Shown: positions 18,173 to 27,287 of the stretch, piece by piece | Layout of the letters: each line of letters begins with the position of its first letter | Position numbering within the stretch: the stretch's first letter is position 1 | Assembly (NCBI GenBank): GCA_903908285.1 | Contig: CAIVRH010000048.1 | Span: 186,001-250,000 of the forward strand | DNA length: 64,000 nt | Reading direction: 5' to 3' | DNA from: an uncultured candidate division Zixibacteria bacterium | GTDB taxonomy: Bacteria > Zixibacteria > MSB-5A5 > SM1-73 | The notes under the pieces: model-generated | Seen by the model: only the letters and a program-made list of their open reading frames with translations | What the model was told of the DNA's origin: nothing | The model's database searches: none | Program-made: the position numbers and the translations under genes

Positions 18173-19009
18173 TTACTTGTTATTTCGAGACAGATATTCC
18201 AGTATCTCCGATACTCTTATCTTCAGGGCGCCCAGATGGGCATCCGGTGAGCAACATAATACCAAGATTTGATGATCGAACCGGGTAATCCATAATTCTA
18301 ACGCAGAAGTCTCTACCATGATTTGCAAATAATCCCCCAGATCAATATTGGCGATATCCTCCTTGACTTTCTGGGATATAAGGGTAGTTATGGTGGTGAT
18401 CAATTCCTTCTTCAAATGGGGGTTCAGCTTGCTCTCCAGAACCAATCCGTCATCGCCCACCACCAAAGCACCCATTACACCTTGCAGCGATTTTAAATAA
18501 CCCACCGCATCCTTGAGATTAGTTACCTTCTCTAAATACCCGCACTCCTCGATCGCCATGGCATCATAACCTGTTTTCTCTGTTTCCATTTCCGGAAGGA
18601 GGTTCTGAAGGAGTTCCTGAATAATCTGGTTGGTTGGATCGGTAACCTTAAGCTTCTCTAATATCCTCTTGGCCTCATTGATTTGACTTTTTTTAATCAG
18701 TATCTGAGCTAAGAGAAGCTCCGTGGTTCTGGTTTTACCTTCTGCCTGGACCACCAGCAAAAGCTCCCTTTCTGCCTCGCAATACATTCCCCTTTCGAAA
18801 TTGATCTTTGCCATAACCATATGCCCGGGACCATAATCCGGATTGAGTTTTAGTCCCCGGCCGCAGACATGGAATGCCTTAGCCAAGTCGCCTTTTCTGC
18901 GATAAGCGTCGGATAGCGCCGCAAAAATCAAAGAATCCGAATTGTCAGACAAAATCTTCTCGCACTTCTCGATTCTTTCATCCAGATCTATTGAAGTAGT
19001 TGGACACAT
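18173..19009 (-). CDS. TPR protein with C-terminal Roadblock/LC7 domain
   Basis: The N-terminal half (to about residue 125) consists of tetratricopeptide repeats (IFAALSDAYRRKGDLAKAF, GHMVMAKINFERGMYCEAE). The C-terminal half is a Roadblock/LC7 domain (GALVVGDDGLVLESKL). TPRs suggest a protein-protein docking role. The ATG chosen here (MCPTTSIDLDERIEKC) has TGAGGGAATTT upstream; a TTG at 19042 would add 11 residues without benefit. It forms a tight run with the next three genes toward mglA. Confidence 0.75.
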   Translation of the reverse strand: MCPTTSIDLDERIEKCEKILSDNSDSLIFAALSDAYRRKGDLAKAFHVCGRGLKLNPDYGPGHMVMAKINFERGMYCEAERELLLVVQAEGKTRTTELLLAQILIKKSQINEAKRILEKLKVTDPTNQIIQELLQNLLPEMETEKTGYDAMAIEECGYLEKVTNLKDAVGYLKSLQGVMGALVVGDDGLVLESKLNPHLKKELITTITTLISQKVKEDIANIDLGDYLQIMVETSALELWITRFDHQILVLCCSPDAHLGALKIRVSEILEYLSRNNK

Positions 19010-19320
19010 AAATTCCCTCAGCTCAAGTTGTTGCTTCCCCAACGAACCAGTTCACAGCAGTTTATCTTCAACAGACAATTCTCCCCTGCAGTCTCTGTAA
19101 GAATCCCATCATAGCAGGAAATATCTAGACCAAGATCATCTTGAAGACCAAAATAATAGTCCTCATTTCTGACTATAAAGTTTATCGACAGTCAAATTAG
19201 GTTACTTAACTTGATGATCTAAAAAAGCTATAATCTGTGGCTTCTGGAGCTTTGATAGGGATAAAGCGGCATAGGAGTGCAGTTAAGGAAGACTTTTCGA
19301 AAAGCCCCGAAAGCTTCCGT
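19010..19320. other. Intergenic gap in the Roadblock cluster
   Basis: This 311-base stretch separates the TPR-Roadblock gene from the small membrane-protein gene. No convincing open frame is seen. A weak TTTTCGAAAAG palindrome lies near 19294. It could hold a promoter for the six-gene run downstream, but none was recognised. Confidence 0.4.
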
Positions 19321-19761
19321 TTAGCTCAGAACCTTTTTCATGAAATATATGCCTGAGGCCAGGATAAAAATGGATAAAAGACGGATCAGCGATACAATGC
19401 TAAAGGATACATTGAGAAGGTTGACGTTTAATGATAGGCTAATGAGCTGAGCGATAAACAGAAGAACAAAAGAAAGGGAAAACAGGGTCCAACCTGAAGC
19501 CAGTTCCCCGTCTCTCAAGAAGGATTTGACTTTCACTGAGATGAAAAAACAGGTAAGAATACCCAGTAAAAGCATAACATCCAAAAGGGCTGCCAAAGTT
19601 GGGTTGGTCGAGAATCCCCCCACTTCAGTCTGCAGCCTTTCTCCTTCGGACCATGCAAAACATGGAAAGATAGTCCCTAGCACTAAACTGAAGCAGAAAC
19701 AGCTAATTAAAACCTTTTTTACTTTTCCGGTAGAATACTTATTGTGATATTTTATCAGCAT
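19321..19761 (-). CDS. Small membrane protein, unknown function
   Basis: A 146-residue protein not recognised as a known family. The N-terminus has a basic stretch and hydrophobic segment ending near CFAWSEG, like a signal peptide or first membrane helix. Three further hydrophobic helices lie at about 58-76, 90-112 and 120-142. Its start overlaps the end of the PATAN-domain gene by 7 bp, so the two are probably coupled. It may be a membrane partner in the MglA/Roadblock system. Confidence 0.55.
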   Translation of the reverse strand: MLIKYHNKYSTGKVKKVLISCFCFSLVLGTIFPCFAWSEGERLQTEVGGFSTNPTLAALLDVMLLLGILTCFFISVKVKSFLRDGELASGWTLFSLSFVLLFIAQLISLSLNVNLLNVSFSIVSLIRLLSIFILASGIYFMKKVLS

Positions 19762-21014
19762 ATTTGGCTCATTTTTAAGATTTTTATGATCTCTTCTTCC
19801 AAATCATATTCTTTTGCCACCCATCTATTTTCAGCCACCACCTGCGCGGTTTCCTTCTTTATTTGGGATATCAACTGTTGGGTAATATTCCGGCCTAAGC
19901 TACGGTTGATGGCTTGGATGAATTCCAGGAGCAGATCATTTAGGGCATTGATGAGTTTATGAAATCGGACCGTCTGGGGCAGCTTGTCTATCAAACTCTT
20001 AAGATGACGAAAATCTAAAAAATTATCGGAACTCTCCAGCCTGGTCAATATGGGGTTGGACGATTTCTGAACATAAAAACACCTGGTCAGGACTGTTCTT
20101 GCTCCCTCCCCTAACTTTTGCGAGGCAAGCTGTTCTATGGTTTGATACAACTGGGAATAGAGCCGGATCAATACGTCATAGATCAGTTTTTCACAGTCTA
20201 TCTCCTGGATTTTTGCTTTCTTCTTTTCCCCCTTTTCTATCCACCCCGAAGTAATTAAATTGTATAATGCTTTGTAGGTATGGAATTCGCTCAAGGGGCT
20301 TACCGGTAATAACTCCGAGATGGTCCTGTCTCCGGAGATCAAAGGGAGCAATTGCAGCTCATCCACCGTTATGGTGACCGATGTCGCCTTTATTTTGGGA
20401 TTTCTAATCACCCAAAGCTCCATATCAGCCGAGGGAAAAGTATCCTTGATCTGGGTCCACTCATCTATTCTTCTACTCCCCTCCATGATCACATTCATGG
20501 TATTAAGCTGCGTGGTAATCTGTTCTGGCTGAGGTTGTTTGCCGTCATAAAAAATGAACTCCCCGAAACTCCATCCGAACAAGCTGTAGATGATCTCTTC
20601 GATTTGTGATTGAAGACATTCGATCACCTCATCCCTGGTTAAAACCCTCATCTCAAACAGTATATCGCCCAATCTTTTGTTGGTCAGTTTTTGCAGACTC
20701 AGAGCTTTTTCTAAATCCGGTTTAAGAATCTTTCTTTGGATTAGAAGCAGGTTACCCAGAAGCTCATCTTCACTCCCCCATGAAGTGGCGTAAATAATAT
20801 CCCCTTTATTGAAGTAAATCTCCCTTTTTTGGTTATCCTTGGAGATAAAAAGCATCCCCGTTTTACCGGAGACGCTGATAAGCTGAAGCAAATCAGATAG
20901 GGAAACCGTATTTAGATTTCCGGTTAACCCGATTTCTTTGGTTTTTATGCTCATAGTTTGAATCAAACTTGGTGTCTCCCAAATACTAAAGTTTGAATAT
21001 ACCTCAAGCCGCAT
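19755..21014 (-). CDS. PATAN (DUF4388)-domain protein
   Basis: Residues about 25-150 match the DUF4388/PATAN domain (GLTGNLNTVSLSDLLQLIS, GKTGMLFIS, EIYFNKGDIIYA, EEIIYSLFGWSFGEFIFYDG). Such domains recur in response regulators and motility regulators. The remaining 270 residues are helical with no catalytic motif seen. It heads the Roadblock/MglA/pil run. A second ATG at 20954 (MSIKTKEIGLTG) is an alternative start; neither has a clear Shine-Dalgarno. Probably a cytosolic adaptor of the polarity system. Confidence 0.75.
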   Translation of the reverse strand: MRLEVYSNFSIWETPSLIQTMSIKTKEIGLTGNLNTVSLSDLLQLISVSGKTGMLFISKDNQKREIYFNKGDIIYATSWGSEDELLGNLLLIQRKILKPDLEKALSLQKLTNKRLGDILFEMRVLTRDEVIECLQSQIEEIIYSLFGWSFGEFIFYDGKQPQPEQITTQLNTMNVIMEGSRRIDEWTQIKDTFPSADMELWVIRNPKIKATSVTITVDELQLLPLISGDRTISELLPVSPLSEFHTYKALYNLITSGWIEKGEKKKAKIQEIDCEKLIYDVLIRLYSQLYQTIEQLASQKLGEGARTVLTRCFYVQKSSNPILTRLESSDNFLDFRHLKSLIDKLPQTVRFHKLINALNDLLLEFIQAINRSLGRNITQQLISQIKKETAQVVAENRWVAKEYDLEEEIIKILKMSQIC

Positions 21015-21248
21015 CCCCTTTCACTCATAGAATTATAATCGGGTGAAAACTTGTGTTTCTTTACATTTGTCCGAAAAGATTTTCCTTGGTATAACAAAAA
21101 AACAGCTTACGCGGGATTAAAACCAACCTTTCTACTATAATTCCATCACAACAAATAAGTTAAGCTGTTGGAGTTAGAGGCATTAGCTGCATTAAAGAAA
21201 TTTATGAAAATGTAAATATATTGAGATGAAAAATAGGATGGTTAAAAT

Positions 21249-21788
21249 TTACTGCGTCGAATTCTTCCTGCTTTGAGAAACAAAGAAGTTCAGGTATATC
21301 AAACCTTTGGGGGTGATCTGATAATAGGTGTGGTTCCGGTGTTTGATCCATTTGCTGTCTACGATGTTTTTGCGGTATTGAATCATTACCGGTTCCACCC
21401 GTTTTAGAAGTTTCAGCTCTTTCAATTTCTTATGCCGTTCGAAAATCAGCTCCGGATCGATGTTCAATGCAGACGCTACCATCCAGGAGTAATCCACACC
21501 CATAGACTGATGATGTTGCAGGATGCGGAAATCAATTTCATCCAGATCGTAATAATCTTTATCCGGTTTCTCCTCTTCCTTTTCCTGTATTTCAGACCAG
21601 GTTAGAGATACTAGCCTTTTAGACTCTGACTTCTCCAGATTTTCACAAGCAGATTTGTGAACAATGAGAATGTTATTGTAACTGTAGTATCCGATGATAG
21701 TATCGGTCAGCTGCGGAGAACAGCACTTTGCGATCTTGTAGCCCTCTTTTACCTTAATTGCTTCTTTAGACATTTCCGACAAGAACAA
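21249..21788 (-). CDS. RelA/SpoT-type cysteine (RIS) domain joined to a winged helix
   Basis: The N-terminal 60 residues align with the conserved-cysteine domain between TGS and ACT in RelA/SpoT: KIAKCCSP, a GY..YN turn, IVHKSAC, and a closing LVSLTWSE. Cys22, Cys23, His44 and Cys48 match the CC...HxxxC pattern. The C-terminal half (about 80-170) looks like a winged helix of the DUF2250 sort. No synthetase or hydrolase domain is present, so it does not make (p)ppGpp. Possibly a ligand-sensing transcription factor. The TTG start could be replaced by the ATG at 21773. Confidence 0.6.
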   Translation of the reverse strand: MFLSEMSKEAIKVKEGYKIAKCCSPQLTDTIIGYYSYNNILIVHKSACENLEKSESKRLVSLTWSEIQEKEEEKPDKDYYDLDEIDFRILQHHQSMGVDYSWMVASALNIDPELIFERHKKLKELKLLKRVEPVMIQYRKNIVDSKWIKHRNHTYYQITPKGLIYLNFFVSQSRKNSTQ

Positions 21789-21830
21789 TCGTTAAATATT
21801 CGAAATATGATTTAAAGCATATAATCCGTA

Positions 21831-21851
21831 GGCGGGGCTCCCAGCCCCGCC
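21831..21851. repeat. GC-rich perfect palindrome upstream of the RIS-winged helix gene
   Basis: A 9-bp perfect stem (GGCGGGGCT/AGCCCCGCC) with a 3-nt loop, lacking a T-run. It lies between folD and the next gene, followed by GAGCGACTTGTCCTGAGGCA wording that resembles dispersed intergenic repeats in many genomes. Confidence 0.55.
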
Positions 21852-21941
21852 GATATCGTTTAATCCGTCGAAGATAGTGAGCGACTTGTCCTGAGGCAAA
21901 GCCGAAGGAAGCCGAACTACTACATCCGTTGACCGCCCCAT

Positions 21942-22817
21942 TTACAGCATTTCACACGACCTGACTGTATTGGACAAGAGCATGGCAATGGTCATCGGTC
22001 CCACGCCTCCGGGCACCGGCGTGATAGCGATAGCAATCTGACTGACTGAATTAAAATCGACATCTCCGACTAATCTGTATCCGGATTTGGTAGTCGGGTC
22101 TTCGATCCGGTTAGTCCCCACATCGATAACTACCACACCTGGTTTGACCATATCCTTGGTAACAAATCGTGCTTTCCCCATCGCCGCAATCAGGATATCT
22201 GCCTGTCTGGTGATGTCGGGTAAATTCTTCGTGCCGGTATGGCAAATGGTAACGGTGGCGTTGGCGCCCTTAGCTTTTTGATAGAGCATGGGGGCAAGCG
22301 GTCGGCCCACCAGACTTCCCCGACCCAATATCACCACATGCTTTCCGGAAGGATCATGCCCGGATCTTACCAAAAGCTCCTGAATGCCCAGAGGAGTACA
22401 AGGCAGGAAAGTGGGTTTACCGGTTAACATCATTCCCACATTGAAGGGGTGGAATCCGTCCACGTCTTTTTTCGGATCGATGGCTAAGATCACTTTTTCT
22501 TCACTTATCTGTGCTGGCATGGGGAATTGAACTAAAATTCCGTGGATGTTATTCTGCTGATTCAATTCGTCTATCTTCTTCATCAGCTCCCCTTCCGGTA
22601 AATCCTTGGGATAGCGGGAAACTTCGGAATAGATACCGATCTCTTCGCAAGCTTTCACTTTCATGTTTACGTAAACCTGCGATGCCGGGTTATCTCCGAC
22701 CATAACCGCCGCCAGCCCGGGAACTTTCCCCCTCTCTTTAAGCCGGATTATCTTGTCTTTCAAACCCTCTTTGATTTCTGCAGAAATTTTCTTCCCATCG
22801 ATGATTTCCGCTGCCAT
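21942..22817 (-). CDS. folD: Methylenetetrahydrofolate dehydrogenase/cyclohydrolase FolD
   Basis: A 291-residue bifunctional enzyme that interconverts 5,10-methylene-, 5,10-methenyl- and 10-formyl-tetrahydrofolate in the cytosol. The catalytic Tyr49-x3-Lys53 lies in QVYVNMKVKACEEIGI. The NADP-binding GRGSLVGRPLAPM and the C-terminal PVPGGVGPMTIAMLL signature are intact. It follows ymdB in the same direction after 135 bp that include a pyrimidine-rich repeat. Confidence 0.96.
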   Translation of the reverse strand: MAAEIIDGKKISAEIKEGLKDKIIRLKERGKVPGLAAVMVGDNPASQVYVNMKVKACEEIGIYSEVSRYPKDLPEGELMKKIDELNQQNNIHGILVQFPMPAQISEEKVILAIDPKKDVDGFHPFNVGMMLTGKPTFLPCTPLGIQELLVRSGHDPSGKHVVILGRGSLVGRPLAPMLYQKAKGANATVTICHTGTKNLPDITRQADILIAAMGKARFVTKDMVKPGVVVIDVGTNRIEDPTTKSGYRLVGDVDFNSVSQIAIAITPVPGGVGPMTIAMLLSNTVRSCEML

Positions 22818-22904
22818 GGTAACTCCTATTTAGCTGGATATTTTAAGGTGCGCTTTTATCAAAATACTACCGGAAAGGTCTATTGTCCCGATTCAACTGG
22901 ATGT

Positions 22905-22951
22905 TTATTCTCTCAACTCTTAACTCTATACTCTTTACTCGTTACTCTTTT
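22905..22951. repeat. Degenerate ACTCTTTACTC low-complexity spacer
   Basis: Runs of CTCTCAACTCTTAACTC, TATACTCTTTACTC and GTTACTCTTTTCTC form a degenerate 8-10-base repeat between ymdB and folD. It is non-coding and similar in style, though not wording, to the spacers in the atp operon. Confidence 0.5.
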
Positions 22952-22952
22952 C

Positions 22953-23771
22953 TCACAACTGATCGTCGTCCTTTTCCTCTTCCTCCGGTCGGGGCACATC
23001 GATTCTGATCCTCTGGATATTCTGGGCTTTGCCGCTCTCCGGATCAATCCCCACTATTACTCCTGAAAATTTGACGTCTCTTTTGGCGATGGTGAACCGG
23101 CGGGGAATCTGGGTCAAGAATCGGGCAATAGCATCCTCTTTGGTGATGCCGATGACCGAGTCGTGCGCACCCGTCATGCCCGCATCGGTGATATAGGCGG
23201 TTCCGCTGGGCAGGATGGTTTCATCCGCTGTTTGCACATGCGTGTGGCTCCCCAAAACTGCGGACACTCGTCCATCCAGGTACCAGCCCAAGGCGATCTT
23301 CTCGGAGGTAGCCTCGGCATGCACATCTACTATGATAATTTTAGTCTGTTCCCTGATTTGTTGCAATACCGAGTCGGTCATCCGGAAAGGACAGTCTATC
23401 TCTTTTATGTAGACTTTCCCCTGGAGGTTCAAAACGCCGACCTTAAATCCGTTCTTGGATTCGAATATACCCGCCCCTCGTCCCGGAACATTCGGGGGAT
23501 AATTAACCGGTCTTAAGATACGTTGATCGTCGTTCAAATAGGGATAGATATCCCGGCGGTCCCAGATATGATTTCCGCTGGTCAGACAGTCCACCCCGTA
23601 GGAGTGGATTTTCTTGGCAATCTCCTTGGTTAATCCGAACCCCCCGGCAGCGTTTTCCACGTTGGCGACTGTGAAATCGATTTGGTGAGTCTTCTTTAGA
23701 TCGGGTAAAACCTGAGAAACCGCCCACCGGCCTGGCCTCCCCACTATATCCGCTATAAAGAGTATGTTCAA
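22953..23771 (-). CDS. ymdB: YmdB-family (TIGR00282) metallophosphoesterase
   Basis: Calcineurin-like phosphodiesterase. Metal-binding motifs are seen at the N-terminus (FIADIVGRPGR), NVENAAGG, SGNHIWDRR, VDVHAEATSEK and GSHTHVQTAD. In Bacillus, YmdB hydrolyses 2',3'-cyclic nucleotides, affects motility and biofilm choice, and is encoded beside rny, as nearly here. A TTG start (MNILFIADIVG) with AGGA upstream is preferred to an ATG at 23810, which would add 13 unconserved residues. The acidic C-terminal tail is a local feature. Confidence 0.9.
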   Translation of the reverse strand: MNILFIADIVGRPGRWAVSQVLPDLKKTHQIDFTVANVENAAGGFGLTKEIAKKIHSYGVDCLTSGNHIWDRRDIYPYLNDDQRILRPVNYPPNVPGRGAGIFESKNGFKVGVLNLQGKVYIKEIDCPFRMTDSVLQQIREQTKIIIVDVHAEATSEKIALGWYLDGRVSAVLGSHTHVQTADETILPSGTAYITDAGMTGAHDSVIGITKEDAIARFLTQIPRRFTIAKRDVKFSGVIVGIDPESGKAQNIQRIRIDVPRPEEEEKDDDQL

Positions 23772-23837
23772 ATTATCTTTCCTCAAGAATGTAACATTGG
23801 ATACTACCAATACATTAAAACCGATCCATAGAATCGG

Positions 23838-24485
23838 CTAACTCACTTGCCCTCTCATTTCTTTTTGATACTCGAAATATGAATAAACGATCGGATATAA
23901 CGCGGCCAAAATAACCGGAATTATAGCTAACCAAAATGCGTAATGTTGAAAGATAATTCCCAAAAAGGCAAGAACACCGGCAACTTTAAAAAGCTTCTCC
24001 CCTATCTTATGAGTCTTATCCCAAACTATATCACTGCTTAAAGTCCAGGGAGTTCTGATTCCGATAAACCAGTTTCTCTTGGCGTTCTTGATCAGAACTC
24101 CGCAATAATAGAATAATATGCCCAAAGCCGGCGCCATCATGGCGGCTAAATTGAATCTTCTACCCAAATTCCAGAATATGGTGAGAAGGTAGATGTAAAA
24201 CAAAAACAGCATCAGGAGCACCATAAAACCATCAAAGTAATTTCTAAATTTGGTAATATTGACTTTCAAAGGGTCTATTCTGGGTATTAGAACGAAAAGG
24301 AGGAAAACCGGAATCAAGATGAATGGCAACAGGAAAAGTCCCCAGAATTTTGACATATACCCGTCCACTTTCCCTTGAGTATTCCAATGAGAGGCGATCC
24401 TCTCAGGCAACTGGGGATAAAGATATATACCCAGGAGGAAGGAGATTAAGATCAACCCGATGGCAAAGATCTCACTTCTTCTCAT
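23838..24485 (-). CDS. SdpI/DUF1648-family membrane protein
   Basis: A 215-residue protein with six membrane helices. The N-terminal half has the DUF1648 signature (LPERIASHWNTQGKVDGYMSK) and the C-terminal half the SdpI signature (NWFIGIRTPWTLSSDIVWDKTHK). SdpI is the immunity and signal-transducing membrane protein of the Bacillus killing-factor system, but most homologues stand alone with unknown role. It is inserted between rny and ymdB. Confidence 0.85.
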   Translation of the reverse strand: MRRSEIFAIGLILISFLLGIYLYPQLPERIASHWNTQGKVDGYMSKFWGLFLLPFILIPVFLLFVLIPRIDPLKVNITKFRNYFDGFMVLLMLFLFYIYLLTIFWNLGRRFNLAAMMAPALGILFYYCGVLIKNAKRNWFIGIRTPWTLSSDIVWDKTHKIGEKLFKVAGVLAFLGIIFQHYAFWLAIIPVILAALYPIVYSYFEYQKEMRGQVS

Positions 24486-24546
24486 GGTAAACGATAATTC
24501 CTCTTCTGTTATTACTAAAATCCTTGCTTTTGTGCTTCACATACTA

Positions 24547-24597
24547 CCCCCTCTCCGTTTCATGTTGAAAATCCCACCATAGGCGGGGGAGAGGGGG
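24547..24597. repeat. Second copy of the GTTGAAAATCCC hairpin element
   Basis: CCCCCTCTCC and GGAGAGGGGG form a 10-bp outer stem, enclosing GTTGAAAATCCCACCATAGG and an inner CCC/GGG pair. The core matches the element at 3990-4016. It occupies most of the rny-sdpI spacer. Confidence 0.6.
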
Positions 24598-24632
24598 ACT
24601 AACGGAGCGAGATTTATATGATAACCGGTAAA

Positions 24633-26195
24633 TTACTTGGCGTAATCCACTGCTCTGGTCTCGCGTATCACCGTCACTTTGATCTGCCCGGGATATTCCA
24701 GCTCTGCCTCGATTTTCTTGGCCATCTCTGCTGCCAGCTCCAGGGCTCCTTTATCGTCAATTTTCTCATGTTCCACGATAACCCGTATCTCCCGTCCGGC
24801 TTGTATGGCGTATGACTTTGCCACCCCCTTGAACGAATCCGCCAGCTCCTCCAGCTTCTCCAATCGCTTGATGTATCCTTCCAGAGTCTCCCGTCGGGCA
24901 CCCGGCCTGGCGCCGGAGATGGCGTCTGCGGCCTGAACCAGTACCGAGTATGCGGATTCGGAGATGACATCCTCATGATGCGATGCGATGGCATTCAACA
25001 CTATGGGATTCTCTCCGTATTTCTGGGCGACGTTGTATCCTATCTGGGTATGGGTTCCCTCGGTCTCCCGGTCCACCGCTTTGCCGATGTCGTGCAATAA
25101 TCCCGCCCTTTTGGCTAAATTCGAATCCAATCCCAACTCGGCTGCCATTAAACCGGATAAGAAAGCCACCTCTTTGCTGTGCTGTAGAACATTCTGTCCG
25201 TAGCTGGTACGGAATTGGAGTTTGCCTAAAAGCTTCACCAATTCTGGATGTATTCCGTGTATACCCACATCGAATGACGCCTGCTCTCCCGTCTCCCGGA
25301 TGATGACTTCCATCTCCTTCTCCGATTTCAACACTACTTCCTCGATCCGGGCCGGATGAATTCTCCCGTCCACGGTTAACTTCTCCAGAGCCATCCGGGC
25401 AATTTCCCTGCGAATGGGATCGTAACCGGAAAGTATCACCGCTTCCGGGGTATCGTCCACGATCACGTCGATTCCGGTAGCAGTCTCGAACGAGCGGATG
25501 TTTCTCCCCTCTCTTCCGATGATCCGCCCCTTCATCTCCTCGTTGGGAAGGTTGACCACCGAGACGGTCGATTCCACCGTATGATCGGCAGCGCATCTTT
25601 GAATGGCGGAGATGATGATATTCTTCGCCTCCTTCTCCGCGGTCTGTTCCGCCTGCTCCTTTATCTCCTTGATAAATTGAGCTGCCTCCTGCCGGGCTTG
25701 GCTTTCCAGGTTCTCCATTAAAAGCTTCTTGGCTTCCTCCGAGGTCATCTGGGCTATTTTTTCCAGCTGTTTGTTTTGATCGGCAATCAACCGGTCCAGG
25801 TCCTCGCTTTTGGTTCGAACCGCTTTTTCCCGGGCAAAAAGTATTTTCTCCCGATTTTGTATGTCCCTCTCTTTTTTACCCAGTATATCCACTTTCCGGT
25901 CCAAGTGCGACTCTCTTTCGGAAAGTCTTTTTTCCTGACGGCCGAATTCGGCCTTCTTGATCTGAAGCTCTTTTTCAAAGTTGATTTTGGCTTTATACCA
26001 CTCATCCTTGGCTTCCAGCACCGCTTCTTTTTTCTTGATCTCCGATTCTTTTTCCGCTTCCTCGACAATCTTTTTGGCTAGTTCTTCCGCTTTACCTAAC
26101 TTCATTTCGCCTATTCTACGGCTGATGAACCATCCCAACAAAAAAGTCAAGATCGCCACGCCTGCGGCTATACCGATAAACATCATGTTGTTCAT
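24633..26195 (-). CDS. rny: Ribonuclease Y
   Basis: A 520-residue endoribonuclease that starts mRNA decay at the membrane. It has an N-terminal membrane helix (about 3-24), a long charged coiled-coil to about 200, a KH domain with [15 protein letters not shown], and an HD domain with [10 protein letters not shown]. An AAGGAGA ribosome-binding site lies ahead of ATG. It is downstream of zapA with a 6S-like RNA between. Confidence 0.96.
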   Translation of the reverse strand: MNNMMFIGIAAGVAILTFLLGWFISRRIGEMKLGKAEELAKKIVEEAEKESEIKKKEAVLEAKDEWYKAKINFEKELQIKKAEFGRQEKRLSERESHLDRKVDILGKKERDIQNREKILFAREKAVRTKSEDLDRLIADQNKQLEKIAQMTSEEAKKLLMENLESQARQEAAQFIKEIKEQAEQTAEKEAKNIIISAIQRCAADHTVESTVSVVNLPNEEMKGRIIGREGRNIRSFETATGIDVIVDDTPEAVILSGYDPIRREIARMALEKLTVDGRIHPARIEEVVLKSEKEMEVIIRETGEQASFDVGIHGIHPELVKLLGKLQFRTSYGQNVLQHSKEVAFLSGLMAAELGLDSNLAKRAGLLHDIGKAVDRETEGTHTQIGYNVAQKYGENPIVLNAIASHHEDVISESAYSVLVQAADAISGARPGARRETLEGYIKRLEKLEELADSFKGVAKSYAIQAGREIRVIVEHEKIDDKGALELAAEMAKKIEAELEYPGQIKVTVIRETRAVDYAK

Positions 26196-26233
26196 AACTG
26201 CTTCTCCTTCCCCTCGGGCTTTAGCCCTATATG

Positions 26234-26340
26234 AAAAAACCCCACTAGCTTTTTGGATTTTGCCTGCGTTGAGGATTTCAATCCTCTCTTAAAAGTATCT
26301 GTCTTGAGGCAAAATCAACCAACTAAAGTGGGGAGCTTTT
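26234..26340 (-). ncRNA. ssrS: 6S-like structured RNA between zapA and rny
   Basis: On the - strand a long rod can be drawn: closing stem CCCCACT/AGTGGGG (26327-26333 with 26240-26246), TTGG/CCAA, a 10-bp stem (26307-26316 with 26256-26265), an asymmetric central bubble with about 20 bases on the 5' side and 5 on the other, then a 6-bp terminal hairpin (26271-26286). It ends in GGGGTTTTTT. The zapA-downstream location is the classical site of 6S RNA, which binds sigma-70 RNA polymerase. At about 105 nt it is shorter than most 6S RNAs but near the size of 6S-Flavo. An rny leader hairpin is the alternative. Confidence 0.55.
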
Positions 26341-26354
26341 ACCAACTTAAGCTT

Positions 26355-26669
26355 TTAACTCTCTTCCTGACCTAACCTTCCATCTAATAATTCCAAAAGG
26401 GATTGTGACTTGGCTTCCACATCCTTAAGTTTTTTGTCTTTTTCTTCCTTCTCCTTAAACAACTCGTCGGTAATGCTCATGGCTGCCAAAACCGCCACCC
26501 GGAGCGGCAGTTTGTTAGACATTCTCTCCGCCACCTCCTTCATCTTCAAATCCACATAATTGGCAACCTTTTGGATGTAAAAGGTATCAGTATCACCCTT
26601 AATCGGATAATCCTCACCAAAAATATTTACTTTAACTGATTGTTTTTTTTCTTCCATAAGGTTAGTCAT
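26355..26669 (-). CDS. zapA: Cell division protein ZapA
   Basis: A 104-residue FtsZ-ring stabiliser. The N-terminal part VKVNIFGEDYPIKG followed by YVDLKMKEVAERM and PLRVAVLAAMSITDEL is typical, with a C-terminal coiled-coil. ATG codons at residues 1 and 5 are both possible starts. It lies between a coiled-coil zapB-like gene and the 6S-like RNA. Confidence 0.9.
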   Translation of the reverse strand: MTNLMEEKKQSVKVNIFGEDYPIKGDTDTFYIQKVANYVDLKMKEVAERMSNKLPLRVAVLAAMSITDELFKEKEEKDKKLKDVEAKSQSLLELLDGRLGQEES

Positions 26670-26880
26670 TCTAAAAGAAAATTCTCTAAAGCTCTTTTAT
26701 TTTTCCCCACTAACTAAATACTTCTATCTATAAAAAACAATTACCACAAAAATATTACGATAAAACCATATGTTTGTCAAGTAAATTTGATTCCATCGCT
26801 TAAAATAACTCGACCGGTCGATATATACCCGGTCGGCGGGGTATCTGCTCCGATCCGAATTCCCTCATACCCCCGTCGTC

Positions 26881-27195
26881 TTATTGATTTTCTTCGCTTA
26901 CCGGGTTGCCTTCTTCCGAATCTCCGAGCGGAGCTAATTTCTCCAAAAGCCTCTCCACCCGTTTCTTTATCTCCTCCTTCCGCTCTGCTAAATCCCTCTC
27001 TCTGGTGGAAAGCTCATGTTTGTACTTCTCCGCATTTGTGGCTGAGCTCTTAGCCATGGTTTCAAAGTCCTGCATCTCGTCCGACAGCTTTTTGTAGGAA
27101 GAGGAAATCTGTGCATTCTCCTGCTGTAAGTGGCTGATCAAATCCATGGCCTGAATGATCTTCTCTTCCAGTCTTTCAAAAGTATCTAACTGCAT
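26881..27195 (-). CDS. ZapB-like coiled-coil protein
   Basis: A 104-residue, highly charged protein that is coiled-coil over most of its length (residues 3-90). Its size and position directly before zapA suggest a ZapB-like division protein that bridges ZapA to the nucleoid, but coiled-coils are low in information and the call is contextual. A GAGGTGA ribosome-binding site precedes ATG. Its stop is 211 bp from zapA. Confidence 0.6.
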   Translation of the reverse strand: MQLDTFERLEEKIIQAMDLISHLQQENAQISSSYKKLSDEMQDFETMAKSSATNAEKYKHELSTRERDLAERKEEIKKRVERLLEKLAPLGDSEEGNPVSEENQ

Positions 27196-27287
27196 AATTT
27201 CACCTCACTTCTAAAGTGTGGTGTGAATGAATGCTCGAATCCATTACATTGCATTATCGGGTTCCAAGTATACCGGTAATCGAGCAT

